A stretch of 49,562 nt of DNA from J051 sp040289295 (GCA_040289295.1 PSLA01000017.1:1-49562), one strand, 5' to 3'. Positions 7,562 to 16,945 are shown, counted from the first letter of the stretch. Notes: a model not told the origin generated them from the sequence alone. A program made the numbers and translations.

Positions 7562-8671
7562 GTGGCACGACACCTGGTCCTCGAAGACGGCTCTGTGTTC
7601 AGCGGCGAACCGCTGGGCGCGGACGTTGAAGTTTTCGGGGAGGTCGTCTTCAACACCGGGATGACCGGTTACCAAGAGATTCTCACCGACCCGAGCTACG
7701 CGGGCCAAATCGTCCTCCTCACCTACCCACTCATCGGGAACTACGGTGTGAACCAGGATGACTTCGAGTCGGACCGCGTGCAGCCGGTTGGGCTGATTGT
7801 GTACGAGGCGGCGGAGCATCCCAGCAACTGGCGAAGTCGCTGGTCTTTGGACGGGTTCCTTCGAGAGCGGGGGATACCGGGACTGCAACGGTTGGACACG
7901 CGCGCACTGACGCTTCGCCTTCGGTCGGCGGGCGTGGCGATGGGTGCGCTTACGGACAACGACCCGGAGGCGGCGCTCGCCCGCCTGCGCCAGGCGCCGT
8001 CGTACGACGAGCGAACCTTCGTGGAGGAAGTCAGCACGCCCGCGCCTTACGCTTGGGGCATTGAAGGACGGGAGCCGGTGGACGCACCGAGCCGCAGGTA
8101 TGACTGTAAGCTTGTTGTTCTTGACCTGGGCGTGAAGGCGAATATTCTGCGGCGTTTCGCGGCGGAGGGTTGCCGCGTGATCGTGCTGCCGCACTCTTCC
8201 ACTGCTCAGGAGGTTCTGGGCTGGAAGCCGGACGGCGTCGTAATCTCGCCGGGTCCGGGCGACCCAAGGCACCTGACAACGGTGATGCAAACGGTGCACG
8301 ACCTTTTGGGCAAGGTACCGATGTTTGGCATCTGCCTCGGCAACCAAATGCTGGCGCACGCGGTTGGGGGCAGCACCTTCAAACTGAAGTTCGGGCACCG
8401 AGGGAGCAACCACCCCGTGCAAGACCTCCTGACCGGGAAGGTAACCATAACGTCGCAGAACCACGGCTTTGCGGTAGATGAGATGTCCCTGGTCGGCACC
8501 GGCGCCGAGATAACGCATCGGAACCTAAACGACGGGACAGTCGAGGGGATACGAATCGAGAAGCGCGCCGCCTACAGCATCCAGTATCACCCCGAGGCTG
8601 CACCCGGGCCGTGGGATTCCCGTCCGTGGTTCTACGATTTCTTGTCCCAAATCGGGAGGGCGGGCTCGTGA
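7562..8671 (+). CDS. carA: Carbamoyl-phosphate synthase small subunit
   Basis: CarA hydrolyses glutamine and channels ammonia to CarB for carbamoyl phosphate, the precursor of arginine and pyrimidines. The protein has the N-terminal CPSase small-chain domain (VFNTGMTGYQEILTDPSY) and a C-terminal class I glutamine amidotransferase domain with the nucleophile in FGICLGNQML (about Cys258), SQNHGFAV, and the His/Glu pair in YHPEAAPGP. I chose the GTG at 7562 because it places HLVLEDGSVF at the N-terminus as in other CarA proteins (369 residues); the frame is open further upstream to 7442 and a GTG at 7541 is possible. The stop overlaps the carB GTG in a GTGA arrangement. Confidence 0.95.
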   Translation: MARHLVLEDGSVFSGEPLGADVEVFGEVVFNTGMTGYQEILTDPSYAGQIVLLTYPLIGNYGVNQDDFESDRVQPVGLIVYEAAEHPSNWRSRWSLDGFLRERGIPGLQRLDTRALTLRLRSAGVAMGALTDNDPEAALARLRQAPSYDERTFVEEVSTPAPYAWGIEGREPVDAPSRRYDCKLVVLDLGVKANILRRFAAEGCRVIVLPHSSTAQEVLGWKPDGVVISPGPGDPRHLTTVMQTVHDLLGKVPMFGICLGNQMLAHAVGGSTFKLKFGHRGSNHPVQDLLTGKVTITSQNHGFAVDEMSLVGTGAEITHRNLNDGTVEGIRIEKRAAYSIQYHPEAAPGPWDSRPWFYDFLSQIGRAGS

Positions 8672-11600
8672 GGCGGGTGATGGTCATCGGCAGCGGCCCG
8701 ATCGTCATTGGTCAAGCTGCAGAGTTCGACTACGCCGGCTCGCAGGCGTGCCGCTCGCTTCGCGAAGAGGGCTACGAGGTGATTCTGGTCAACTCGAACC
8801 CCGCCACGATCATGACCGACGTTTCGATGGCGGATCGCGTGTACATTGAGCCGCTGACCGTGGAGTTTTGCGAGCGAATCATCCGCAAAGAGTCGCCCGA
8901 CGCGCTGCTTCCGTCCCTCGGCGGGCAGACGGGGCTGAACCTTGCGGCTGACCTTGCCCGGGAGGGGGTTCTCAGTCGGTATGGCGTTCGGCTGCTGGGT
9001 ACACCCCTGGAAGCAATTCGGAAGGCGGAGGATCGCCAGGCGTTCCGCGAACTGATGCGCGAGATCAAAGAGCCTGTGCCAGAGAGCTGGATTGTCTCTT
9101 CGATGGAAGAGCTGCAGGCGCTGCTGTCGAAGGTGCCGTACCCATGCATCATCCGCCCTGCGTTCACGCTTGGGGGCACGGGCGGGGGCATCGCCCATGG
9201 CCCCGAGGAACTGCTGCAGATCGCTAGGCAGGGGCTGCGACTCTCGCCTGTGAGCCAGATCCTCGTTGAGCGGTCGCTACTCGGATGGAAGGAGATCGAG
9301 TACGAAGTAATGCGCGACTCGGCAGACAACTGCATCACGATTTGCAACATGGAGAACCTCGACCCGATGGGGGTGCACACAGGGGACTCGATCGTTGTCG
9401 CGCCGTCCCAGACGCTGTCGGACATCGAGTATCACATGCTGCGCTCGGCATCATTGAAGATTATTCGTGCCTTAGGAGTCGAGGGCGGGTGCAACGTCCA
9501 GTTGGCGGTCAACCCACACGGCTACGATTACTACGTTATCGAGGTAAACCCTCGCGTGTCCCGTTCTTCGGCGCTCGCCTCGAAGGCGACTGGTTATCCG
9601 ATTGCGCGTGTCTCCGCCAAAGTGGCGGTGGGCAAGACGCTCGACCAAATCGAGAACGCTGTGACGAAGACGACGAAGGCGTGCTTTGAGCCTGCGCTCG
9701 ACTACTGCGTTGTCAAAATACCCCGTTGGCCGTTCGACAAGTTTGCCGGCGGCAATCGCACGCTCTCGACGCAGATGAAAGCCACGGGCGAAGTGATGGC
9801 GATAGACCGAACCTTCGAGAGCGCGCTGCTAAAGGCGGTGCGAGGTCTGGAGGTGGATCGAAAGTCGCTTCTCCCCAGCGGATTCGAGACGGTCGACGAC
9901 GCGGAGCTGGAGCAGCGCATCGCGATTCCGACGGACGAGAGGCTTTGGGCGATCGCCGAAGCCTCCCGCCGGGGCTGGGAAGTGGGTCGAATCAACGAAC
10001 TCTCAAAGGTGGACCCATGGTTCCTGCATCGAATCGAGAACATCGTTACCGGTCGGTTTCGCGAGCCGGAGGCGAACGTCTTCAAGATGGTGGACACGTG
10101 CGCGGGCGAATTCGAGAGCCGGACGCCCTACTATTACTCCTCTCATGGCGTTGAGGACGATCACATTCCTGCGGAGGGTGAGGCGGTGTTGGTTCTGGGC
10201 AGCGGGCCGATCCGCATAGGCCAGGGCATCGAGTTCGATTACTCCAGCGTGCATTGCGCTTGGGCGCTCCGCGACTTGGGGTATCGGTCGATCATCCTGA
10301 ACAACAACCCCGAGACCGTCAGCACCGACTTCGATACCGGCGACGCGCTTTACTTTGACCCCGTCACCGCCAAGGACGCCTTGCGGGTGATCGAACATGA
10401 GCGCTGCATTGGCGCCATGCTGCAGTTTGGAGGGCAGACAGCCATCAACCTCGCACCTGCCCTCGACGACGCCGGCATACCCATTCTCGGTAGCAGCCGT
10501 CAGGCGATCGAGATGGCGGAGGATCGAGAGCAGTTCGATGCCGTGTTGCAACGCCTCGGAATTGCCCGACCGCCTGGCGGGGCTGTGCGCGGCATCGAAG
10601 AAGCGCTCCCGGTGGCTCGGAGGATCGGATACCCTGTGCTCGTGCGACCGAGCTTCGTGCTTGGCGGACGCGCGATGGAGATCGTCCACAGCGAGGTGGA
10701 CTTGGTTCGCTTCATGGCGCACGCGGAACAGGCGAGCGCGGGTGCCCCCGTGTTGGTAGACCGGTACTTTCCGGGAGTGGAAGCGGAGTTGGACGCCATC
10801 TGCGACGGCGAGGACGCCCTCGTACCTGGCATCATGGAGCACATTGAGCGCGCTGGTGTGCATAGTGGCGACAGCATGACCGTCTATCCACCGATCAGCA
10901 TCTCACCGGAGGAACAATGGGAGATGGTGGAAATAGCCCGGCGTATTGCTTCCGAGCTGAACGTGCGGGGTTTGATGAACATCCAATTTGTGCTCTACGA
11001 GGACGAGGTTTACGTGCTGGAGGTAAACCCTCGCGCCAGTCGAACGGTTCCGTACATCAGTAAAGCGACCGGATTGCCGATGGTGCGCATCGCCACTGCA
11101 TGCGCGATGGGCCGCACGCTCGCCGACCAGGGTTATGGCGGCGGCCTGTGGGATCCATCCACCGGTGCCGCGCGCCAAGACGCGGAGTCGGTTCGCGCGA
11201 AGGCGTTCGCGGTGAAGGCGCCGGTGTTCAGTTTCCAGAAGCTTGCCCTTGTCGAGCCAAGCCTCGGCCCGGAGATGAAGAGCACAGGCGAGGTGATGGG
11301 CATGGACTTCAACTATGAGGCGGCGGTACTCAAGGCGCTCATTGCCGCGGGGACGCGCATCCCCAAAGGTGGGGCGGCGCTTCTAACGGTTCGGAACAGT
11401 GACAAGGATTCGATAGTCGAGGTCGCGAAAGACCTACGGGCGATGGGATTCACATTGTTCGCTACCGGCGGCACGCACACCAAACTCGCGGCGAACGGCA
11501 TTCGCGCAGAGCGGGTCGCCAAGATCAGCGAGGGTGGCGCATCCAACGTCCTATCAGTGATTCGGGACGGTACGGTCAACCTCGTTATCAACACGCCGAG

Positions 11601-11847
11601 CGAAGACAGGGAGGCGGAGGCAGAAGGGATGCTGATTCGGCGTACCTGCGTGGAGTTTGGAATCCCGTGTCCCACGAACATTGGCACCGCCCGCGCAATC
11701 TTGATGGCGATGAAGACGACAGCCGCTGGACATACACCCGACGAGGAAGGTGGTGAGGGCACCCTGGTTCAGTGCTTGGCGCTCGACGAGTACGTTCCGC
11801 CCCGGGTTAGCACCCAGAGGGCAAGCCCTACTCCTACGCCGTCGTAA
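8668..11847 (+). CDS. carB: Carbamoyl-phosphate synthase large subunit
   Basis: CarB (1059 residues, full length) makes carbamoyl phosphate from bicarbonate, ammonia and two ATP. Two homologous ATP-grasp halves are evident: the first begins VMVIGSGPIVIGQAAEFDYAG, the second (about residue 505) VLVLGSGPIRIGQGIEFDYSS. Each has the EVNPR(V/A)SR signature. The C-terminal MGS-like allosteric domain (about 910-1040) contains LFATGGTHTKL, the usual site for UMP/IMP/ornithine control. The start is a GTG overlapping the carA stop by four bases. The last 79 bases overlap the end of the convergent VanZ-like gene, and the C-terminal tail (after ALDEYVPP) is not conserved in character. Confidence 0.97.
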   Translation: MRRVMVIGSGPIVIGQAAEFDYAGSQACRSLREEGYEVILVNSNPATIMTDVSMADRVYIEPLTVEFCERIIRKESPDALLPSLGGQTGLNLAADLAREGVLSRYGVRLLGTPLEAIRKAEDRQAFRELMREIKEPVPESWIVSSMEELQALLSKVPYPCIIRPAFTLGGTGGGIAHGPEELLQIARQGLRLSPVSQILVERSLLGWKEIEYEVMRDSADNCITICNMENLDPMGVHTGDSIVVAPSQTLSDIEYHMLRSASLKIIRALGVEGGCNVQLAVNPHGYDYYVIEVNPRVSRSSALASKATGYPIARVSAKVAVGKTLDQIENAVTKTTKACFEPALDYCVVKIPRWPFDKFAGGNRTLSTQMKATGEVMAIDRTFESALLKAVRGLEVDRKSLLPSGFETVDDAELEQRIAIPTDERLWAIAEASRRGWEVGRINELSKVDPWFLHRIENIVTGRFREPEANVFKMVDTCAGEFESRTPYYYSSHGVEDDHIPAEGEAVLVLGSGPIRIGQGIEFDYSSVHCAWALRDLGYRSIILNNNPETVSTDFDTGDALYFDPVTAKDALRVIEHERCIGAMLQFGGQTAINLAPALDDAGIPILGSSRQAIEMAEDREQFDAVLQRLGIARPPGGAVRGIEEALPVARRIGYPVLVRPSFVLGGRAMEIVHSEVDLVRFMAHAEQASAGAPVLVDRYFPGVEAELDAICDGEDALVPGIMEHIERAGVHSGDSMTVYPPISISPEEQWEMVEIARRIASELNVRGLMNIQFVLYEDEVYVLEVNPRASRTVPYISKATGLPMVRIATACAMGRTLADQGYGGGLWDPSTGAARQDAESVRAKAFAVKAPVFSFQKLALVEPSLGPEMKSTGEVMGMDFNYEAAVLKALIAAGTRIPKGGAALLTVRNSDKDSIVEVAKDLRAMGFTLFATGGTHTKLAANGIRAERVAKISEGGASNVLSVIRDGTVNLVINTPSEDREAEAEGMLIRRTCVEFGIPCPTNIGTARAILMAMKTTAAGHTPDEEGGEGTLVQCLALDEYVPPRVSTQRASPTPTPS

Positions 11848-12209
11848 AGGAGGTCAAGCGGCGTGCCTGTCCGCCCGGGGAAGAGGGACTGCCTCGCCTC
11901 GTCGAAGCACGCAGTGCCGAACGCAATCACCGCCGCTGCCAAGAGTTGCCGCCGACTCGCCTCGCGACTCCACGCCCGGAGACACATCGCGAAGGCAAGG
12001 GTAAGAACGAAGTAGTAGCCGACGTGGCCGAGCTTGCGCACGACGAGGTTGGTTACCTCCAGTGCGTCGCCCGAAAGCCCGAAGAGCCTGCGGAGCAGCT
12101 CCTTCGTCCAACTGGCGGATGCGCCTGGGCCACTCGAGAAGAGCACGATCGACCACCAGGCGCCGGTGAGTGCCGTTAGAAGGAACCGTCTTGCCACGAG
12201 AGTTGCCAT
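11769..12209 (-). CDS. VanZ-like family membrane protein
   Basis: A 146-residue integral membrane protein with about four hydrophobic segments. The family signature is visible: RKLGHVGYYFVLTLAFA in the second segment and DEARQSLFPGRTGTPLDLLYDGVG in the last part, matching the conserved D-E-xx-Q-x-F-x-P-x-R-x(3)-xx-D-xxx-N/D of VanZ-like proteins. VanZ itself gives low-level teicoplanin resistance, but most homologues have no known role. It overlaps the end of carB in convergent orientation by 79 bases. Confidence 0.8.
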   Translation of the reverse strand: MATLVARRFLLTALTGAWWSIVLFSSGPGASASWTKELLRRLFGLSGDALEVTNLVVRKLGHVGYYFVLTLAFAMCLRAWSREASRRQLLAAAVIAFGTACFDEARQSLFPGRTGTPLDLLYDGVGVGLALWVLTRGGTYSSSAKH

Positions 12210-12251
12210 AATAGCGCGTAAGGCGCGGCTGGGCGCGCACGGAGAAAGAGA

Positions 12252-13202
12252 ATGTTTATGGCAGCAGTTATGGCGATTGCTCTCTCGTCAGCAGAGCCGG
12301 TGACGCTCCAAAGGGTGTTCCGGCAAGGCGAGACGAGCACGTACGATTTCACGACCCGCATCACGCTGGACGTGCGGGAGTACCCGTTGGAGACGTTCAT
12401 TCCGGTGAACGAGCGTGTGAACTACACGTTTTCGCTCACAACCGAGCGCCTAAAGCCGGACGGTGCCGCCGACGTCAGGTTCAAGCGCAACAAGGTCACC
12501 ATTCGATCTGGAGAGCGTTTCGATGAGCCTCCCAAAGAGAAGAAAGTCGGGCGGGACGAGAACATCGTGTTCACGCTGTCGCGAACGAACCAGGTTCTCT
12601 CGAGTCGGGATGAGTCTCCGAAACCGCCAGCATCCGGAGGGCTCCGTGCGGCGATGCTGCGACACGCCTCTCTCGCTGCTGCAGGAGTGGCGTTGGATAT
12701 CATTGATGACTGGATTGCCCAGATGCACCAACTCGCGGGCTTCGTGAACTTCTTCGACTTAGGCCCGATCCTTCCCGCTCGTCCGGTCGAGCCGGGCGAG
12801 ACGTGGAAGGAGACTGTCGGTTACGCCCCGATTACCGTCGCCGAAGGTGCGGACAAGGGTCGTACGCTCAACGCGCGCATTGACTACGTTTACACTTTCA
12901 TGGGCGAAGTCGAGCAGGGCGGCCGATCAATGTACCACATTCAAGGAACCTATAAACACGACGCCGACGCGGCAAAGTACATCGAGGACCTGCTCACCCA
13001 GGAGCGCATGGTATCGCCGTTCAAAGAGATCCGCCTCCAAATGGAGGGAAAGGTGGACTACTTCCTGGACAAGAGCACGTGCTCGGTCATCCGCATCAGC
13101 GCCTCGGCGAATGGTTACTTCGGCCTCACCGTGAAGGAACTGCCCGACGCGCCGGTAATGGAGGAGAAGATTAAGTCGAGCGCGAGCCTAACCCGGAAGT
13201 AA
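12252..13202 (+). CDS. Secreted protein of unknown function (GETW family, member 1)
   Basis: A 316-residue protein with a short hydrophobic N-terminus (MAAVMAIALSSAEP) and a predicted beta-rich body. I do not recognise a named family with confidence; the layout resembles DUF6263-type secreted proteins. It shares a plan with three proteins at 25053-27579: an N-terminal strand beginning LQRVFRQGET followed by a middle hinge of the form P-x-x-P-V-x-x-G-(E/D)-x-W (here ARPVEPGETWKETVGY, about residues 177-192) and a C-terminal strand pair (LQMEGKVDYFLDKSTCSVI). A GGAGAAAGAG site precedes the ATG. It is followed nine bases later by the GT39-like gene. Confidence 0.6.
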   Translation: MFMAAVMAIALSSAEPVTLQRVFRQGETSTYDFTTRITLDVREYPLETFIPVNERVNYTFSLTTERLKPDGAADVRFKRNKVTIRSGERFDEPPKEKKVGRDENIVFTLSRTNQVLSSRDESPKPPASGGLRAAMLRHASLAAAGVALDIIDDWIAQMHQLAGFVNFFDLGPILPARPVEPGETWKETVGYAPITVAEGADKGRTLNARIDYVYTFMGEVEQGGRSMYHIQGTYKHDADAAKYIEDLLTQERMVSPFKEIRLQMEGKVDYFLDKSTCSVIRISASANGYFGLTVKELPDAPVMEEKIKSSASLTRK

Positions 13203-13210
13203 GCGCCGAG

Positions 13211-14941
13211 ATGGACGATGTCCGCTCCGCGCAAGAGGGCAGCGCCGATCTCCTTGGCTCAACTCCGTCGAAGAAGGTCGCGCTGGCGTGCGCGGGGGCA
13301 TTGTTTCTGATTGCGCTGTGGCTCAGGCTTGCGGGTATCGGTTGGGGGCTGCCGCACGAAAGTCGACACCAGTCTCTCCATCCGGACGAATACCTCATCG
13401 CCGCCACTGCTCTCTCATCGCCATACTTCTTGCCCAACTTTTATAACTACGGCACCGCGTATCTCACACTCTTGAAGGCCGGCGCGGACGCTGGGGCGGT
13501 GTATGGATGGGTACCCGCCGGAGACCGGGTGCCAGAGTGGCAGACTCTGCGCGCGGTGCATCTGACGGGGCGGGTCATAAGCGCATTCGCCGGCGCCCTG
13601 ACGGTGGTGCTTGTGTTCTTAACGTGCTTGCTGATTACGAACCTGCTTGGCTCGCTGGTTGGCGCGCTGGCGCTGGCGGTGGCGCCGGGGCACGTCGTAC
13701 ACTCGCAGTTTCAGACGTCCGACGCGCTCGGCACGATGTTGTGCGCTTTGGCAGTCTATGGTCTTGCGAGAGCTTTCCGCCACGAGCGACCCAGCGCCTA
13801 TCGCTGGGTAGGTGTGGGCGTGCTAGCCGGTTTGTTCGCCGGCGCGAGATATTCGGGGATAGTGCTCGTTCCAGTTGTCACCGTGGCGGCTCTGCTTCAG
13901 GGAAGGCGCCATGCCGGTGAATGGTTGCGGTTTGCGGGACTTTCCGTGGTTGGTGCGGCTATAGGTTTTGTCGTCGCCACGCCTGGAGTCTTGTTTGAAT
14001 GGCCTTCGTTCGTTCGGGACTTCACGTATGAGTCGGGGCACGTGCGAGAAGGGCACGGCATCGTCTTCGCGAACACGAGCAGCGGGTTCCTGTTTCACAT
14101 CGGCAACATGATGGAGGCGTTCGGTACGGTTGCGATGCTGCTTGGCGTAGTGGGCTTGGCGCTCTGGGCGGGGTCGCGCGCGTCGATAGCCTTCGCAGTG
14201 TGTGCTTTCGCCGTGCTGTACTATCTCCTCATTGGGTCAGCGGAGGTCAAGTTTTTGCGATATACGCTACCGCTGCTGGTGCCGCTCGCGTTGGGGTTCG
14301 GTTACGTCGCTGGCGCGGCTCACCGACAAGGCGGTTGGGCGCGTATAGTGCCAGGAGTAGCTGTGCTCACCATCGGCTATTCGATGATCGCCCCGGGCGG
14401 TACACTGTTTCTGCTGCAGTTCATGCGAAGGGAAGACCCTCGCGACATCGTCGCGGCTTACGTGAAGGAGAGCCGGGTGCCCAGCGAAACAGTCGGGTTC
14501 GTTACCGACCCGTGGTTCTATACGCCTCCATTATTTCCCGATACTGGGCTGCTCGGGGCGAACAATCGGGTGCGTGCAATGCGAGAGTACGCTCCGTATC
14601 TCATTGTGTACGGCCCGACGGATGGTCCCCGGAAGGAGTGGGACGTTCGCCTATTAACTGAGGAGCGCCCGGACATCCTCTGCGTCAGTTCCTTCGAGTT
14701 CATTGACCACGATCGTATCAACCAGCCGGACTTCGTCGAGTTCATGCAGGTACTTCCCGAGTCCTATGACCTCGTCGCCTGGGCATGGGGCGGCCGCATG
14801 CAGCACGTCACGAGGCAACCTGCATCGCGGGTGGTTTTACGGGCGGTGTTTGAAGGAACCGGTCGAAGTTGGCGGTTCCCCCTTACACACGACATGATGT
14901 ATGTGCAGCCAGCCGTATGTGTTCTCCGACGAAGGAACTGA
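13211..14941 (+). CDS. GT39/ArnT-like membrane glycosyltransferase
   Basis: A 576-residue polytopic protein with roughly ten hydrophobic segments, of the GT-C type that transfers a sugar from a polyprenyl-phosphate donor on the outer face of the membrane. The first periplasmic loop carries the acidic motif SLHPDEYLI (about residues 55-63), the expected catalytic site. The soluble C-terminal part contains FVTDPWFYTPPLFPDTG and YLIVYGPTDGPRKEWD. It begins nine bases after the GETW protein gene and its end overlaps the Xer gene by 25 bases. A polyprenyl-linked pentose from the DprE1/E2 pair in this window is a possible donor, but that is speculation. Confidence 0.75.
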   Translation: MDDVRSAQEGSADLLGSTPSKKVALACAGALFLIALWLRLAGIGWGLPHESRHQSLHPDEYLIAATALSSPYFLPNFYNYGTAYLTLLKAGADAGAVYGWVPAGDRVPEWQTLRAVHLTGRVISAFAGALTVVLVFLTCLLITNLLGSLVGALALAVAPGHVVHSQFQTSDALGTMLCALAVYGLARAFRHERPSAYRWVGVGVLAGLFAGARYSGIVLVPVVTVAALLQGRRHAGEWLRFAGLSVVGAAIGFVVATPGVLFEWPSFVRDFTYESGHVREGHGIVFANTSSGFLFHIGNMMEAFGTVAMLLGVVGLALWAGSRASIAFAVCAFAVLYYLLIGSAEVKFLRYTLPLLVPLALGFGYVAGAAHRQGGWARIVPGVAVLTIGYSMIAPGGTLFLLQFMRREDPRDIVAAYVKESRVPSETVGFVTDPWFYTPPLFPDTGLLGANNRVRAMREYAPYLIVYGPTDGPRKEWDVRLLTEERPDILCVSSFEFIDHDRINQPDFVEFMQVLPESYDLVAWAWGGRMQHVTRQPASRVVLRAVFEGTGRSWRFPLTHDMMYVQPAVCVLRRRN

Positions 14942-15852
14942 CTGAGCCGATCGAGTGGTTTCTCGACTATCTCGCCGTCGAGAAGGCTGCAAGCCGCAAC
15001 ACCGTGGACGCCTACCATCGCGACCTGACACAGGTGGCGCGGCTGTACTCTGAATCGGGGGGCGATGACTGGGCGGCGTACTCTTCCGATGACGCAGACC
15101 GCCTCTACGCGTGGATGGCTGGGCAGGGACTATCGCAGACGAGCGTGCGTAGAAAGCTTTCTACTTTACGGAGCTTTCTAAAGTTCCTGATTCGCGAGGG
15201 CTACGCGGTTCGCTCGCGGCTTCCTGAGCATACGTCGGCGCGGAAGCCGCGTCGCCTGCCCAAAGCGTTGACGGAGCGAGAAGTCGAAGATCTTCTCGCG
15301 GCTCCGGATATTTCTCGTGCTCCGGGATTACGCGACCGCGCGATATTGGAGAGTCTCTACGGCTGTGGCCTTAGGGTATCGGAATGCTGCGGCCTTTCGC
15401 TGAGCGATCTGCTGCTCGGGGATCAGGTCGTTCGAATCACCGGGAAACGAGGCAAAACCCGTCTCATCCCAATCCCCGATGGAACGCTCATGTGGCTCGT
15501 GCGGTACTTGAAGGATGGTCGCACCGCGCTGGTGAAGCCGAAATCTCCCGCTAAGGTGTTTCTCAACCAGCGGGGTGCCGGCCTGTCGCGGTCGGGCGTG
15601 TTCCGAATCTTGCAAGGTTATGCGCGGACTGTGGGCATACGCAAGGCAGTAGGGCCGCACACGCTCCGCCATTCCTACGCGGTGCACCTTGTGCGAGCGG
15701 GGGCGGACCTACGATCGGTGCAACAACTCTTGGGGCACGAGTCGGTCGCGACGACCGAGGTGTACACGTTCCTCGACTTCGAGACGCTCCGAGAGAAGTA
15801 CCTCCAAGCGCACCCGCGCGCAACGAGCGAACACGACCCGAGAGGAAAGTAG
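14917..15852 (+). CDS. Tyrosine recombinase XerC/XerD family
   Basis: A 311-residue site-specific recombinase. The N-terminal SAM-like core-binding domain (about 10-95) is followed by the catalytic domain with all conserved residues: Arg153 (GCGLRVSE), Lys177 (ITGKRGKTR), His248 and Arg251 (HTLRHSYAVH), His274 (LLGHES) and Tyr283 (EVYTFL). The length and the lack of an N-terminal extension match chromosome-dimer-resolving XerC/XerD and not phage integrases, and no attachment site or mobile element is nearby. The ATG at 14917 is chosen to place the domain at the usual distance; the frame is open upstream. The end is followed by a hairpin shared with rplL. Confidence 0.9.
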   Translation: MCSPTKELTEPIEWFLDYLAVEKAASRNTVDAYHRDLTQVARLYSESGGDDWAAYSSDDADRLYAWMAGQGLSQTSVRRKLSTLRSFLKFLIREGYAVRSRLPEHTSARKPRRLPKALTEREVEDLLAAPDISRAPGLRDRAILESLYGCGLRVSECCGLSLSDLLLGDQVVRITGKRGKTRLIPIPDGTLMWLVRYLKDGRTALVKPKSPAKVFLNQRGAGLSRSGVFRILQGYARTVGIRKAVGPHTLRHSYAVHLVRAGADLRSVQQLLGHESVATTEVYTFLDFETLREKYLQAHPRATSEHDPRGK

Positions 15853-15877
15853 GCGAGCCGACGAGCGTCGGCTCGCC
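15852..15877. terminator. Perfect hairpin between converging xer and rplL
   Basis: An 11-bp perfect inverted repeat (ggcgagccgac / gtcggctcgcc) with loop gagc, between the ends of convergent genes. It lacks a T-run on either side, so it is a likely bidirectional transcript-end structure, but not a classic intrinsic terminator. Confidence 0.6.
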
Positions 15878-15881
15878 CCGG

Positions 15882-16271
15882 CTACTTGATCTCGACTTTG
15901 CCGCCAGCTTCCTCAATGGTTGCTTTTATCTTTTCGGCTTCGTCCCTGTTGACGCCTTCCTTGATGGGGCCGGGAGCGCCGTCCACGACATCCTTGGCTT
16001 CCTTCAGTCCGAGGCCGGTCAGTTCGCGCACAGCCTTGATGACTTGGAGCTTTGCCGCTCCAATGTCGGTGAGGATGACGTCGAAGCTTGTCTTCTCCTC
16101 GGCTGCGGTATCGGCACCGGCGGCGGCGACGCCCGGCATCACCGCCATCGCAGCCATTGGGGCGGCGGCAGTGACGTCGAACTTCTCTTCGAGCGCCTTC
16201 TTCAGCTCGCTCAACTCCATCACGGTCATGTCGGCGATCTTGTCAACGATTTCTTGAACGATTTCAGACAT
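15882..16271 (-). CDS. rplL: 50S ribosomal protein L7/L12
   Basis: L7/L12 forms the flexible stalk of the large ribosomal subunit that recruits translation factors. The 129-residue protein has the N-terminal dimerisation helices (VDKIADMTVMELSELKKALE), an Ala/Met-rich hinge (about residues 35-58), and the C-terminal factor-binding domain with KTSFDVILTDIGAAK and KAVRELTGLGLKEAKDVVD. An AAGGA site lies ten bases before the ATG. It follows rplJ after seven bases. The rpoB and rpoC genes are not downstream; they lie over 13 kb away. Confidence 0.97.
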   Translation of the reverse strand: MSEIVQEIVDKIADMTVMELSELKKALEEKFDVTAAAPMAAMAVMPGVAAAGADTAAEEKTSFDVILTDIGAAKLQVIKAVRELTGLGLKEAKDVVDGAPGPIKEGVNRDEAEKIKATIEEAGGKVEIK

Positions 16272-16278
16272 GGTTTGC

Positions 16279-16890
16279 TTATCCTTCCTCTTCGGTTTGT
16301 TGTGTTAATTCGCTTTCTGTGGAGGGTTCGGAGTCGTTGGGCTCCTCTGCCGTGGGTGCCGTCAGGACGCCGCCTGCGGCAACCTTCTCCTCGATGGCGG
16401 CGATAACGCGAATCGGGGCTGCGATGACCTCGTTCAGAACGCCGACGAGATTCGACATCGGCGCCGCCACGAGGCCGGCAATCATGGCCAGCAGCTCTTG
16501 ACGGCTGGGCAGCCTCGCCAACTCTTCGACCTCTTCCTTCGAAAGCACGCGCCCCTCGATGAGGGCGCCCTTGACTTCCAGTTGCTTGTGTGTCTTTGCG
16601 AACTCGACGATCGTTTTCGCGACGGCGGGTTGCTCACCGAGGATGAACGCCGTAGCCGTAGGCCCGTTGTGCAACTCTGGGGGCAGCGACTCAACGTCGC
16701 TTCCCATAGCGAGACGGAGCAGAGTGTTTTTGATAACGTGATACTCCGCACCTACGTCTCGCAATGAGTTGCGTAGGGCCTGCAACTCCGGAACGCTCAA
16801 GCCTCGGTAGTCGGTGAAGATCACTCCCACCGACTCCTCGTACCACTGCCGCGTCTGCGCGACCATCCGTTCCTTCTGTGCTGTTGGCAC
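16279..16890 (-). CDS. rplJ: 50S ribosomal protein L10
   Basis: L10 anchors L7/L12 dimers to the ribosome. The 203-residue protein contains VIFTDYRGLSVPELQALRNS, EYHVIKNTLLRLA, LHNGPTATAFI and LVAAPMSNLVGVLNEVIAA, followed by an acidic tail of about 30 residues longer than is usual. I chose the GTG at 16890 because a GGGAGAAG ribosome-binding site sits four bases before it and it gives the normal N-terminus (PTAQKERMVAQ). The upstream hairpin at 16914-16945 would lie in its leader and probably mediates feedback control by the L10-L12 complex. Confidence 0.96.
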   Translation of the reverse strand: MPTAQKERMVAQTRQWYEESVGVIFTDYRGLSVPELQALRNSLRDVGAEYHVIKNTLLRLAMGSDVESLPPELHNGPTATAFILGEQPAVAKTIVEFAKTHKQLEVKGALIEGRVLSKEEVEELARLPSRQELLAMIAGLVAAPMSNLVGVLNEVIAAPIRVIAAIEEKVAAGGVLTAPTAEEPNDSEPSTESELTQQTEEEG

Positions 16891-16913
16891 TTGCTTCTCC
16901 CTTAGAAAAGAAT

Positions 16914-16945
16914 CCAGGGGCTCCACAAACAAGCGAAGCCCCTGG
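16914..16945 (-). promoter_or_regulatory. L10-leader-like hairpin upstream of rplJ
   Basis: A perfect 9-bp stem (ccaggggct / agcccctgg) with a 14-base loop, 23 bases before the rplJ start. On the minus strand it is followed by ATTCTTTTCT, so it can also act as an attenuator. Ribosomal protein L10 leaders in many bacteria occupy this place; the identity with that family is inferred. Confidence 0.55.

Noticed and set aside
6713..8518. A 601-residue minus-strand frame over the aminotransferase end, cyclophilin and carA
   Set aside because: Overlaps three real genes and shows no motif.
14917..15852. Xer recombinase as a sign of an integrated element
   Set aside because: Length and domain layout fit housekeeping XerC/D; no flanking repeats, tRNA or phage genes.
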